36,532 bases of DNA from an uncultured Verrucomicrobiales bacterium (GTDB lineage Bacteria > Verrucomicrobiota > Verrucomicrobiia > Verrucomicrobiales > DEV007), in contig CAJXQE010000027.1 of the NCBI GenBank assembly GCA_913058215.1, forward strand, positions 1 through 36,532, read 5' to 3'. Both the position numbers and the translations under genes were made by a program. How positions within the stretch are numbered: position 1 is the stretch's first letter; the number at the start of each line of letters is the position of its first letter. The notes below the pieces were generated by a model, which ran no database searches, was not told where the DNA came from, and saw only the letters and a list, made by a program, of their open reading frames with translations. Of this stretch, positions 1-8,083 are shown in pieces.

Positions 1-48
1 TCTACACTATCCTCTTCGTCGGCAGCGTCAGATGTGTATAAGAGACAG
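1..48 (+). other. Illumina Nextera i5 adapter and index (not genomic)
   Basis: The contig begins with the end of the P5 primer (TCTACAC, 1-7), then TATCCTCT (8-15), which matches the Nextera i5 index known as S503/N503, then TCGTCGGCAGCGTC (16-29), then the 19-base Tn5 mosaic end AGATGTGTATAAGAGACAG (30-48). This is library construct, not organism sequence. Its translation gives the MCIRDS peptide typical of adapter contamination. Genuine sequence begins at 49. Confidence 0.98.
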
Positions 49-88
49 CTCTTTCAATAGAGAAAATGTGAATGAGAGTGGGAGAAGC

Positions 89-316
89 ATGGCTGCCGCC
101 CCCTTGACAGAATCTTTCTACAATCTACATGGATCAAATCCTGAGTGGATCATTCAGGCGCCGGGCCGTATCAAGCTGATCGGGGAGCGCATCTATTGTC
201 TGAAAGGATTCGTGATGGCGGCAGCAATTGATCGCTTTCTCAAGATGGCGGTTCGGACGAACGCAAGGGATCAAGTCGGAGGTTGGTCTTCGGAGAAAGG
301 TACAAGTACAGTTTGA
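89..316 (+). pseudogene. Galactokinase N-terminal remnant (decayed)
   Basis: About 75 codons match the start of a GHMP-family galactokinase, which phosphorylates galactose at C1 and is normally about 350-400 residues. The visible part has the order of the family: a short helix (LTESFYNLHG), then APGRIKLIGE, then GFVMAAAIDRF. In active enzymes the signature reads roughly GRVNLIGEHTDYxxGFVLPxAI. Here the HTDY part, which includes the sugar-binding aspartate, has become RIYCLK, and the frame stops at 314-316 before any ATP-binding domain. The ATG at 89 is the first Met after adapter sequence. The piece abuts the sulfatase at 335 and may simply carry that gene's ribosome binding region. It could instead be a repurposed small protein, but loss of the active site and most of the length favours a relic. 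Because the contig starts 40 bases upstream, a longer 5' part cannot be excluded. Confidence 0.72.
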
Positions 317-334
317 GGAATAGACCTATTTGAG

Positions 335-1906
335 ATGAAATTTTTAATCCCCCTGTTTCTGGTCGGTCTTTTCTGGCAAAGTCATGCCGTCGAGCGACCC
401 AACTTTATCATTGTGTATGTTGACGACCTCGGATGGGCAGATACCTCAGTCCGGATGATGGATAGCGATCCGGAGTCAGCGAGTGACTTTCATCAGACTC
501 CTCACCTCAAAAAACTGGCAAACCGGGGAATGAAATTTTCCTGCGCCTATGCACCGGCTCCGACTTGTACGCCTTCCCGAAAGAGTATCCAGTTTGGGAA
601 AACACCTGCGCGACTTGGTTACACTTTTGTCCATGACGTTTTGGCTTTGCAACGGAAACTGGAATGGAAGGACGAGACATCTCTGGCTGATATTCTGAAG
701 GCTGCTAATCCCGATTATATCACCGCCCATTTCGGCAAAGGTATGGCCGGGGAGCAAATGAAAACCATCGGCTACGACTTCACTGATGAAGTGGATGGCA
801 ACGCTGATAACGGCAATTTCCATGGGGAATACCTCAGTCTGAAAAATCGGAGCCCTTTGCCTCCGGACAATCCCAAACGGATGGCATCGCTAAAAAAGCG
901 TTCTGTAGAATTCGTCAACGAACACAGTGGGCAGCGTCCGTTTTTTCTGATGGTTTCGCATTATGCTGTTCACGTTCCCCATGCTGCCCGTGCTGATTTG
1001 ATTGAAAAATACAGAAAATTACCAAGGGGGAAATATTGTAAAGACGATGACTATTTACCTGTGGATGAAATTTCGAAGAGTATGAAGACCGGTTCGTGGC
1101 GCCTTCAGTATGCCGCAATGCTCGAGGAGGTGGACGAGGGACTGGGAGCGATTGTTGCCGCAGTGAAGCAGTCGGGGCAGTTAAACAATACTTACATCAT
1201 CTTCACTTCCGACAATGGAGGTGGACTTACCCCGAACGGGGCGCTCACGGGTGGAAAGGCCAATCTCTATGAGGGCGGTTTACGTGTTCCCTTTGTTGTT
1301 GCCGGGCCTGGAGTTAAAGAAGGTACACAGTGTGATATTCCCATCGTGCAATGGGACCTGTTGCCGACACTCCATGATTACGCAGAAAGCGACCAGGCGC
1401 TCCCCGAACAGTTAGACGGCGGTAGCTTGCGAAATGTTTTCGAAAATGGAAACGAAGGAGAGGTGGCGCGTCCTGTGGAGGGGTTCGTTTTTCACTATCC
1501 CTGTTATTTCGCGCCGCCCCTGAGTGTCATTCGAATGGGAGACTACAAACTGATGGAGCACCTCCTGACCGGGGAACAGAAACTGTTCGACGTAGCGAAC
1601 GACTACGGCGAGAAAAAGAATCTCATCTACGAGGAGCCAAAAGTGGCATTAAAGCTGCAAGCCGCCATGTCTGAATATTTGGGTTCGATCAACGCGGAAG
1701 ATGTCGAGGATGTTTACAAAGCCAGATTCGCCGAACTGAATCGCTTTGAGGCGAATGCCAGGGATGTTCATGCCAGGACCATTGAGCGGGCAAACGGGGA
1801 CGAGTCGGTCATCGCTATGGCCAATGAAAAGCTGGAGAAGGATTTGGTGCGTTTTGAGAAGAACCGGAAGGAGTGCCGGGAGAATATGAAAGGAACTACG
1901 TTTTAG
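335..1906 (+). CDS. Exported sulfatase (S1 family) with altered GKxH motif
   Basis: A 523-residue formylglycine-dependent sulfatase, predicted to cleave sulfate esters from an extracellular or periplasmic glycan. A signal peptide covers about residues 1-18 (hydrophobic core, HAV end). Metal-binding Asp30-Asp31 lie in YVDDLGW. Cys78 in CTPSR is the residue that a maturase turns into formylglycine. FTSDNGG near residue 293 gives the second metal Asp-Asn pair. Family members normally carry GKWHxG about 40 residues after the Cys. Here the stretch reads FGKGMAGEQM: the Lys is kept but the His is missing, so substrate or activity may differ. The last 75 or so residues form a charged helical extension beyond the usual fold. 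The stop codon (TAG) is followed directly by the ATG of the next gene, so the two are probably co-transcribed. No sulfatase maturase is present in the window. The sulfatase call is secure; the substrate is unknown. Confidence 0.93.
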   Translation: MKFLIPLFLVGLFWQSHAVERPNFIIVYVDDLGWADTSVRMMDSDPESASDFHQTPHLKKLANRGMKFSCAYAPAPTCTPSRKSIQFGKTPARLGYTFVHDVLALQRKLEWKDETSLADILKAANPDYITAHFGKGMAGEQMKTIGYDFTDEVDGNADNGNFHGEYLSLKNRSPLPPDNPKRMASLKKRSVEFVNEHSGQRPFFLMVSHYAVHVPHAARADLIEKYRKLPRGKYCKDDDYLPVDEISKSMKTGSWRLQYAAMLEEVDEGLGAIVAAVKQSGQLNNTYIIFTSDNGGGLTPNGALTGGKANLYEGGLRVPFVVAGPGVKEGTQCDIPIVQWDLLPTLHDYAESDQALPEQLDGGSLRNVFENGNEGEVARPVEGFVFHYPCYFAPPLSVIRMGDYKLMEHLLTGEQKLFDVANDYGEKKNLIYEEPKVALKLQAAMSEYLGSINAEDVEDVYKARFAELNRFEANARDVHARTIERANGDESVIAMANEKLEKDLVRFEKNRKECRENMKGTTF

Positions 1907-4084
1907 ATGAGATGGTCTAGAATGCATGATCCGCAACGATATTTCATTCTCGTGGCGGTCTTCCTCTCGTGTGAAATAGTTGGGATTTCTTCGGCAAGCG
2001 AAAAGCCTCCCTTCACAGACTATTGCCAGAAACTCGAACAGGAGATCCAGGGGCGAAAGCACGGATTTCTTGCGGGAAACGTGAGCTATTACGTCGGCGG
2101 CTTTCACGCCAGTTGGAACCTGATCGAAGACGAAACCATTGGCCTGACTCATCCCTTTCATCACGATCTTCGAAGCCGAGGTGTGGGTCTGCTTGATAGC
2201 GAGATCTCCGGGACGGAAAACACGGGGAAGGGCAATGACTACAATGGGTGGGAGTTTCACAAAGATACCCGGGTTCTCTATGGCAGTGTGATCGTCGATG
2301 GTAAAGCATACGCTCACCCGAAGCCGAAGAGCATGCGGTGGCGGCCGGATAGAATGGTCTGTGAATACGAAGTCGGAGGGGTGACAATTCGGGAGGAGAA
2401 ATTCATTGCTTCGAATGATGCGGCCGCATCGATCATCACAGCGTCGAAACCGGTAATTCTCGAATTTTCGGGTAATAGTTTTTACAATCGGAACAGCGTT
2501 TCATCCACGGCCTCGATTCGGTTTGATGCAGAGAATAATGCTCTCGTGATCACGGAAGGCGGCACAGTGAAATCCCGTCCCGATCCAGATGGCACTGAAC
2601 GCATTGGGCAGTGTGTTTACTCTGATATGACCACCGTCTTGAGTGCCTCCAAGAGTTTTTCAGATTCGCTGATTACTGAAGAAGATGAGCGGGATGTCCA
2701 ATATTATACGTTTTCAATTCCCTGCGACAGCGAAGGAACGACCGTCTCCTGGTCGATGCATGATGAACCTGAGGTCGCGATCAAATCGGCACGGGATATT
2801 ATCAAACACGACAAGCAGTTGCTTGCTGCGAAGACCTCCGAAATGAACCGACAGCTCAATGACGAGATCCCGTGGTTTCGTTGCTCCGATGAGAAATTTG
2901 TCGATATCTACTACTACCTCTGGACGCTCTATTTGATGTATTACATCAATGTTGGCGAAGGCTGGGAGATGGAGAATCACACGCAGACAGCGGTGAATAA
3001 TTTCCTTGGTATTCATCGCTACGACGCCGCGTTTCAGATCAAGGTCGGTGCATGGACAGCTGACAAGGCACGTTATGCCTACGGGAATGTTCTGACGTGG
3101 AAACATCTTACGGAAGCCGATCGATACCGTGAAGTGGATGGGGGCTTGCGAATGCTTTCGGACAACAAAGGGATTTCCTGGCATAGCGGTGCCTACGGGG
3201 GCGAAGCCTCTGAGCATGTTCTCGGGGCCTGGCAGATCTACGAGCACAGCGGCGATGTCAATTTTCTCAAGGAGTGTTACGAGGGGCACTTCTCAAAACT
3301 GTTTTGGGAAAAAGTTCCGGGTTTCTTCATGAGTGAGTTTGAAGTCGCTGATGTACTCGAAAAGATGGCGCGTCTGACGGGGCACGAAGCGGATGTTGTG
3401 CACTGGCAGGAAATGGTTCGTCGCGATCCGGAGCACATTCGTTTGATGTTCGATCAACGCTGGCAAACGAACGATGTTTCCAACTACTTTCTCGCGCCGG
3501 AGAACGGACTGATCATGACCACTGGATTCTGGGCAATGCGGTCCCCTCATTTTCCTAATGAATATGCAAGGGCGATGGTCAATGCCTGGGCACTGGATCG
3601 GGAAAAAGGATTCTTCGGGGAATTCTTCCCACTGGCGATGTCGAAGCAATCGATGGAAGCCTTTGCAACGGATGTGGATCATTCCTTCGGTTACACACCC
3701 GACACCGCCTACTTCACTCTTGATGGCATGTTTCGACAGGGGCTGGTTAAGCCCGCGACAGAGCTAACGTTGAATCATCTCGCCAATTACAACTTTCACG
3801 AGGAATGGCAGATCCCTGTTGCTCCGGAAGCCTACGAACGCGATCTGAAATTGTTCGGTGACCAGTATTCCAATTTCAACGCCGGGAAGATTCTGCTCTA
3901 CCTCGAAGGGCTTGCCGGTTTGAGTGTGTCTATTCCGGATCAGAAGCTCACCATTCGTCCGGCTTTACCCGCTGTTTGGGAATGGATGGAGTTCCGACTC
4001 CCGATTGTGGACCAATGGACGAAGGTCCGATACACCAAAGGCGGAGTCTCCGTCAGTGGTAGCTCGCTTTCGGTCGTTCAATGA
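1907..4084 (+). CDS. Exported six-hairpin glycosidase-like protein
   Basis: A 725-residue protein that looks like an (alpha/alpha)6-barrel glycoside hydrolase of the trehalase/GH63/mannosylglycerate-hydrolase-like kind. Residues about 40-300 form a beta-rich N-terminal domain. From about 325 onward there are helix-rich, Trp/Tyr-rich repeats (LWTLYLMYYINVGEGWEMEN, HSGAYGGEASEHVLGAW, YTPDTAYFTLDGMF). The end (LEGLAGLSVSIPDQKLTIRP) is typical of the C-terminal beta-sandwich of such enzymes. The ATG at 1907 directly follows the sulfatase stop codon. A second in-frame ATG at 1922 gives a cleaner signal peptide (MHDPQRYFILVAVFL, ending near SSAS), so either start is possible. Export plus coupling to a sulfatase suggests it acts on desulfated oligosaccharide. 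I cannot assign the GH family or catalytic acids with certainty; the substrate is unknown. Confidence 0.72.
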   Translation: MRWSRMHDPQRYFILVAVFLSCEIVGISSASEKPPFTDYCQKLEQEIQGRKHGFLAGNVSYYVGGFHASWNLIEDETIGLTHPFHHDLRSRGVGLLDSEISGTENTGKGNDYNGWEFHKDTRVLYGSVIVDGKAYAHPKPKSMRWRPDRMVCEYEVGGVTIREEKFIASNDAAASIITASKPVILEFSGNSFYNRNSVSSTASIRFDAENNALVITEGGTVKSRPDPDGTERIGQCVYSDMTTVLSASKSFSDSLITEEDERDVQYYTFSIPCDSEGTTVSWSMHDEPEVAIKSARDIIKHDKQLLAAKTSEMNRQLNDEIPWFRCSDEKFVDIYYYLWTLYLMYYINVGEGWEMENHTQTAVNNFLGIHRYDAAFQIKVGAWTADKARYAYGNVLTWKHLTEADRYREVDGGLRMLSDNKGISWHSGAYGGEASEHVLGAWQIYEHSGDVNFLKECYEGHFSKLFWEKVPGFFMSEFEVADVLEKMARLTGHEADVVHWQEMVRRDPEHIRLMFDQRWQTNDVSNYFLAPENGLIMTTGFWAMRSPHFPNEYARAMVNAWALDREKGFFGEFFPLAMSKQSMEAFATDVDHSFGYTPDTAYFTLDGMFRQGLVKPATELTLNHLANYNFHEEWQIPVAPEAYERDLKLFGDQYSNFNAGKILLYLEGLAGLSVSIPDQKLTIRPALPAVWEWMEFRLPIVDQWTKVRYTKGGVSVSGSSLSVVQ

Positions 4085-4128
4085 GGAACACTGTTGAATC
4101 GTTGAGCAAACCCTGTTAGATCGAAGCC

Positions 4129-5604
4129 ATGAATCTTAGATTTACCCTGGCGGTTTTGGCCTTCCTGTTTGCAGTCGTCACCTTTGCCACTGCCGAACCC
4201 GCGATCACTGAAGGCAGCAAAGAGATCCCTTTACCCGGTGAGTCCTTCCAGCTTGATGGTCACGATGCCTTTGTCATTCTGCCGAAGGGTTCGAAAGGGG
4301 ATGTGCCCTGGGTCTGGTATGCACCAACTCTAAAGGGTTTGCCGGCTCAGTCAGAAGTCTGGATGTTCGAGCAGTTTCTTGCCAAAGGGATCGCCATTGC
4401 CGGCATCGATGTCGGAGAGTCGTTTGGGAACGCAAAGGGGAGAGGAACTTATGACGCTTTCTACGACTATTTGGTGACGAAGCGCCAGTTCCGCAAGCAG
4501 CCCTGCCTCCTTGCGCGCAGCCGTGGAGGTTTGATGCTTTACAGCTGGGCTTCGGAGAATCCGCAGTCTGTTGGAGGTGTTGCCGGAATATATCCAGTGT
4601 GTAGCATCGCAAGCTATCCCGGTGTTGCCCGTGCGACCAGAGCTTACGAGTTGAGTGCGGAGCAACTCGAGGCGAGCCTGTCCACCCATGATCCAATCAA
4701 CCGACTGAAACTATTGGCCGAAGCGAACGTTCCTGTTTTTCACATTCACGGCGACGATGACAAAGTTGTGCCCTTAGAGGCTAATTCCGAAGAATTGGCG
4801 AAGCGATACCAAGAGTTTGGCGGGTCGGTTGAGGTCGAAGTGCAGAAAGGGCAGGGGCACAATATGTGGCCGGGATTTTTTCAATCTCAAAAACTGACGG
4901 ACTTCGCGATTGCCTGCGCACTGGGTGAAGCACCGGGCGACATTCGTCCCGAACCGATTGCTCATTGGAAACTCGATGACGAAGGTGCAGTGGCGAGGGA
5001 TTCCGTCGGCTCACATCACGGCAAGATTGTGGGTGCGAAATCTGCTCCCGGGAAAAGCGGGAACTCGCTCGAGTTTGTCCGCAAGGAAGGGAATCACGTC
5101 AGCATTCCCTACTCTGACGATTTGGCGCTTTCGACCTTCACTGTTTCGGCATGGGTTTTCCTGACACAGGAGCCAACTTTTTCAGGCATTCTAGGAACCC
5201 GTCACGGTGGGGATCAGACTTTCGACATGAAGGTTAACGCGAACAAAGTGCACGGCGACATTGGTGATGGCAAAACCTGGATCGAAACGGCGGTAAATTT
5301 CTACGCCGAAGATACGGGAAGCAATGATGAAGGGGGCGATTTGGAGCTGGAGCGTTGGTATCACATTACTTTCGTGATCGATAGCCCGGCAAAGGAGTGC
5401 CAACTCTACCTCGATGCGGATCTGAAAAAGCGGATTGCCTTCAAGGACTATCCTGTATTGATGACTCCGAAAAACATGCTGCACATCGGGCACTCATCCG
5501 GGACCGAGTTTATGGATGGTCGGATCGATGAGGTGAAGATTTTCAATCAGGCTCTGACCGCAGCTCAGGTCAAAGCGGAGCGTTCAGCTGTCGGGGAGAA
5601 TTAA
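4129..5604 (+). CDS. Alpha/beta hydrolase fused to LamG-like lectin domain
   Basis: A 491-residue exported protein with two parts. The signal peptide is residues 1-22 (ends TFATAEP). Residues 30-270 form an alpha/beta-hydrolase of the prolyl-oligopeptidase/esterase type. The probable nucleophile is Ser131 in LLARSRGGL, followed by HIHGDDDKVVP, which supplies the acid, and GQGHNMWPG, which supplies the His. The nucleophile elbow is Ala-Arg-Ser-Arg-Gly instead of the usual GxSxG. From about residue 274 a concanavalin A-like/LamG jellyroll domain begins (IAHWKLDDEGAVARDSVG, SIPYSDDLALSTFTVSAWV, GRIDEVKIFNQALTAAQV), a common carbohydrate-binding module in PVC bacteria. It lies 44 bp after the glycosidase on the same strand. 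Esterase action on an acylated glycan is an inference; peptidase activity is the alternative. Confidence 0.82.
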   Translation: MNLRFTLAVLAFLFAVVTFATAEPAITEGSKEIPLPGESFQLDGHDAFVILPKGSKGDVPWVWYAPTLKGLPAQSEVWMFEQFLAKGIAIAGIDVGESFGNAKGRGTYDAFYDYLVTKRQFRKQPCLLARSRGGLMLYSWASENPQSVGGVAGIYPVCSIASYPGVARATRAYELSAEQLEASLSTHDPINRLKLLAEANVPVFHIHGDDDKVVPLEANSEELAKRYQEFGGSVEVEVQKGQGHNMWPGFFQSQKLTDFAIACALGEAPGDIRPEPIAHWKLDDEGAVARDSVGSHHGKIVGAKSAPGKSGNSLEFVRKEGNHVSIPYSDDLALSTFTVSAWVFLTQEPTFSGILGTRHGGDQTFDMKVNANKVHGDIGDGKTWIETAVNFYAEDTGSNDEGGDLELERWYHITFVIDSPAKECQLYLDADLKKRIAFKDYPVLMTPKNMLHIGHSSGTEFMDGRIDEVKIFNQALTAAQVKAERSAVGEN

Positions 5605-5796
5605 CAGTTGGAGATCGTGAGATTCCTCATCCTTTCCGAACTGCGCTGATCCATACTCATTCTCCTCCTGGGAATCAACAAGTAAGGGTGAAGCTTGCTA
5701 AATGGGAGACGTGCGTCAAGATGGAAAAGTCCGGAACTTTCCAGCATAAGGACTCTTGAACTTACTGTGAAATATCGATTAACTGAATGCCGCTCA
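5605..5796 (+). other. Intergenic spacer, possible promoter region
   Basis: These 192 bp separate the hydrolase from the PSCyt1 protein. No gene is supported. A TTG-initiated in-frame extension of the next gene exists from 5695, but its 34 extra residues are basic and lie ahead of the real signal peptide, so it is rejected. Short inverted repeats are visible near 5724-5755 (AAAGT/ACTTT and AGTCC/GGACT). I see no convincing -35/-10 pair. Confidence 0.35.
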
Positions 5797-8079
5797 ATGA
5801 GGTTTATATTTCTACAAATCGAAGTCGGTCTATTCCTGGCGTTTTGCTTTTCGGTAGAGGCAGAGGAAATTCGCTATAACCGGGATATTCGGCCAATTCT
5901 TTCGGATAAGTGTTTCTTTTGTCACGGGCCCGACCCTGAAACCAGGGAGGGGGATCTACGACTTGATGTGGAGTCTGCAGCAAAGGAGTTGGCGATTATT
6001 CCGGGAAACGCGGAGAAGAGCGAGTTCATCTATCGGATCACCGACCCCGAGGATCCGATGCCTCCGGAAAAGTCGCACAAGGAACTTTCAAAAAAGGAAG
6101 TCGAACTACTGACACGATGGATCCAGGAGGGCGCGCCTTACGAGGCGTTTTGGGCTTACGAAGAGCCGGTAAAGCATCCGGTTCCGGAAGTGAAAGGATC
6201 TGACTGGCCGAAGGGCTGGGTCGACAGCTTCATTCTCAACAGGTTGGAGGCTGAAGGATTGGAGCCTGCTGACATCGCCGATCCTGTAACACTGATCCGG
6301 CGCCTTCATTTTGATCTGGTAGGGCTGCCCCCGAAACCAGAGACCATAGATGCTTTTGTGGGGGCCGCCGATCGAGAGGCTGCCTATGGCGCTCTGGTCG
6401 ACGAGTTGCTGGCATCGAAACATTTTGGGGAAAGGATGGCAATCTACTGGCTCGATTTGGTGCGGTATGCGGACACGGTCGGGTATCATGGTGATCAGAC
6501 TCATCATATTTCGCCGTATCGGGATTATGTGATCGATGCCTTCAACCGCAATCTGCCCTTCGATCAGTTCACCCGGGAGCAACTCGCCGGTGATCTTCTT
6601 CCAGAACCGACGACTGAACAGATTGTTGCCACGGGATACAATCGGCTGCTTCAGACTTCTCACGAAGGCGGAGTTCAGGAAAAGGAATACATGGCGATCT
6701 ATGCAGCTGACCGTATCCGAAATTTATCGGGAGTCTGGATGGGCGGCACCCTTGGTTGCGCTCAGTGTCACGATCACAAGTATGATCCCTACACGGCAAA
6801 AGATTTCTACTCGATGGTGGCCTTCTTCGCGGATGTTGACGAGAACGCGCATCTCAATCCTGGAAAACGAAAGGGGCTGAATTTTAACAGCCTGCCTTCG
6901 CCGCGACCGCCGGAAATTGATCTGCCGACAGATGATCAGAAGGCGCAACTCTCAGAACTGGAAGGGGACCTTGCCGGGGCTGAGAAAGCAAAAGACGAGG
7001 GGCTGAAGAATAAACTCACCCAGGAAATCGCAAATCTGAAGAAGGGGATTCGTCGATCAATGATTACGGTGTCAATCGAGCCGCGGGAGATCCGTGTTCT
7101 CCCGAGAGGAAACTGGCTGGACGACAGCGGAGAAGTCGCTCTTCCGGCTGTTCCCGGGTTTCTTGGAAAGGTCGAGGCGGAGAAAGGCGATCGTTTGAGC
7201 CGGCTCGACTTGGCCAACTGGTTGATGGATCCGAAAAATGGCTACGGTGGAAAGGCATCGCGTGTTTTTGCAAACCGCATCTGGTATCTTCTGATGGGTG
7301 TCGGTCTGTCGAAGAGTCTCGATGATTTCGGCGGACAGGGCGAACCACCGGTCCACCCCGAATTGCTCGACAATCTTGCGGTCGAGTTCGTTGAATCGGA
7401 TTGGAACGTAAAGCAGTTGATCCGGAAGATTGTGCTGACAAATACCTATCGCCAGTCCTCGTTGGCTTCACCGGGTTTGCGAGAACGGGATCCAGAGAAC
7501 CGACTCTACGCCCGCCAGTCGCGGTTTCGTCTTCCGGCTGAAGTGATAAGAGACAATGCCCTGGCGGTGAGCGGAATGTTAGTTTCTGAGAAAGTAGGGG
7601 GCGACAGCATAAAGCCGCCTCAACCCAGGGGGTATTATCGTCATCTCAATTTTCCGGTTCGAGTTTATCAAGCGCATACAGACAAGCGTCAATGGAGGCG
7701 TGGTGTCTACGTTCACTGGCAGCGTCAATTTTTGCATCCGATGATGAAGGCCTTCGATGCCCCGAGTCGGGAGGAATGCACCGCTGAGCGTCCCCGCTCC
7801 AATACTCCGCTTGCGGCTTTAGTTTTACTGAATGATCCGGTCTTCGTTGAAGCGGCCGGGAGTTTGGCTGCCCGGATTCAAAAGGAGGGGGGAGCCAATG
7901 ACAGCGAGCGAATCAAATTTGCATTCAGGGAGGTGCTTTCCCGCGGACCGGATGACAAGGAAAAAAAGATCATTGGTGAACTGTTCAGCTCCGAAGGGGG
8001 AACCAAAAATCCCGGGGATGCGTGGACTGCCGTAGCGAGGGCGATCTTGAATTTGAACGAAACAACAACCCGGAACTGA
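5797..8079 (+). CDS. PSCyt1-DUF1549-DUF1553 planctomycete-type cytochrome protein
   Basis: A 760-residue exported protein of the family abundant in Planctomycetes and Verrucomicrobia. The ATG at 5797 was chosen because it gives a signal peptide (MRFIFLQIEVGLFLAF, ending near VEAEE); the longer TTG frame does not. Residues about 27-110 are the PSCyt1 cytochrome c-like domain with a heme site CFFCH (C39, C42, H43) and the DPMPPE motif. Residues about 140-330 are DUF1549 (PSCyt2), which ends with a second CxxCH, CAQCHDHKYDPY (C321, C324, H325). A short charged helical linker follows, then DUF1553 (PSD1) at about 465-735. The DUF1501 partner begins 4 bp downstream, the usual pairing. The biochemical role of these pairs is not established. 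Their location next to sulfatases and glycosidases suggests surface-associated redox steps in polysaccharide use (inference). Confidence 0.93.
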   Translation: MRFIFLQIEVGLFLAFCFSVEAEEIRYNRDIRPILSDKCFFCHGPDPETREGDLRLDVESAAKELAIIPGNAEKSEFIYRITDPEDPMPPEKSHKELSKKEVELLTRWIQEGAPYEAFWAYEEPVKHPVPEVKGSDWPKGWVDSFILNRLEAEGLEPADIADPVTLIRRLHFDLVGLPPKPETIDAFVGAADREAAYGALVDELLASKHFGERMAIYWLDLVRYADTVGYHGDQTHHISPYRDYVIDAFNRNLPFDQFTREQLAGDLLPEPTTEQIVATGYNRLLQTSHEGGVQEKEYMAIYAADRIRNLSGVWMGGTLGCAQCHDHKYDPYTAKDFYSMVAFFADVDENAHLNPGKRKGLNFNSLPSPRPPEIDLPTDDQKAQLSELEGDLAGAEKAKDEGLKNKLTQEIANLKKGIRRSMITVSIEPREIRVLPRGNWLDDSGEVALPAVPGFLGKVEAEKGDRLSRLDLANWLMDPKNGYGGKASRVFANRIWYLLMGVGLSKSLDDFGGQGEPPVHPELLDNLAVEFVESDWNVKQLIRKIVLTNTYRQSSLASPGLRERDPENRLYARQSRFRLPAEVIRDNALAVSGMLVSEKVGGDSIKPPQPRGYYRHLNFPVRVYQAHTDKRQWRRGVYVHWQRQFLHPMMKAFDAPSREECTAERPRSNTPLAALVLLNDPVFVEAAGSLAARIQKEGGANDSERIKFAFREVLSRGPDDKEKKIIGELFSSEGGTKNPGDAWTAVARAILNLNETTTRN

Positions 8080-8083
8080 ACTG

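Noticed and set aside
32..88. N-terminal part MCIRDS... of the first ORF
   Set aside because: It is translated from the Nextera mosaic end and the few bases after it, not from a gene.
1649..2317. 222-codon minus-strand ORF
   Set aside because: It lies antisense over the sulfatase and glycosidase genes, whose families are clear; the product has no recognisable domain.
5695..5796. TTG-initiated N-terminal extension of the PSCyt1 protein
   Set aside because: The 34 extra residues would bury the signal peptide that starts at the ATG at 5797.
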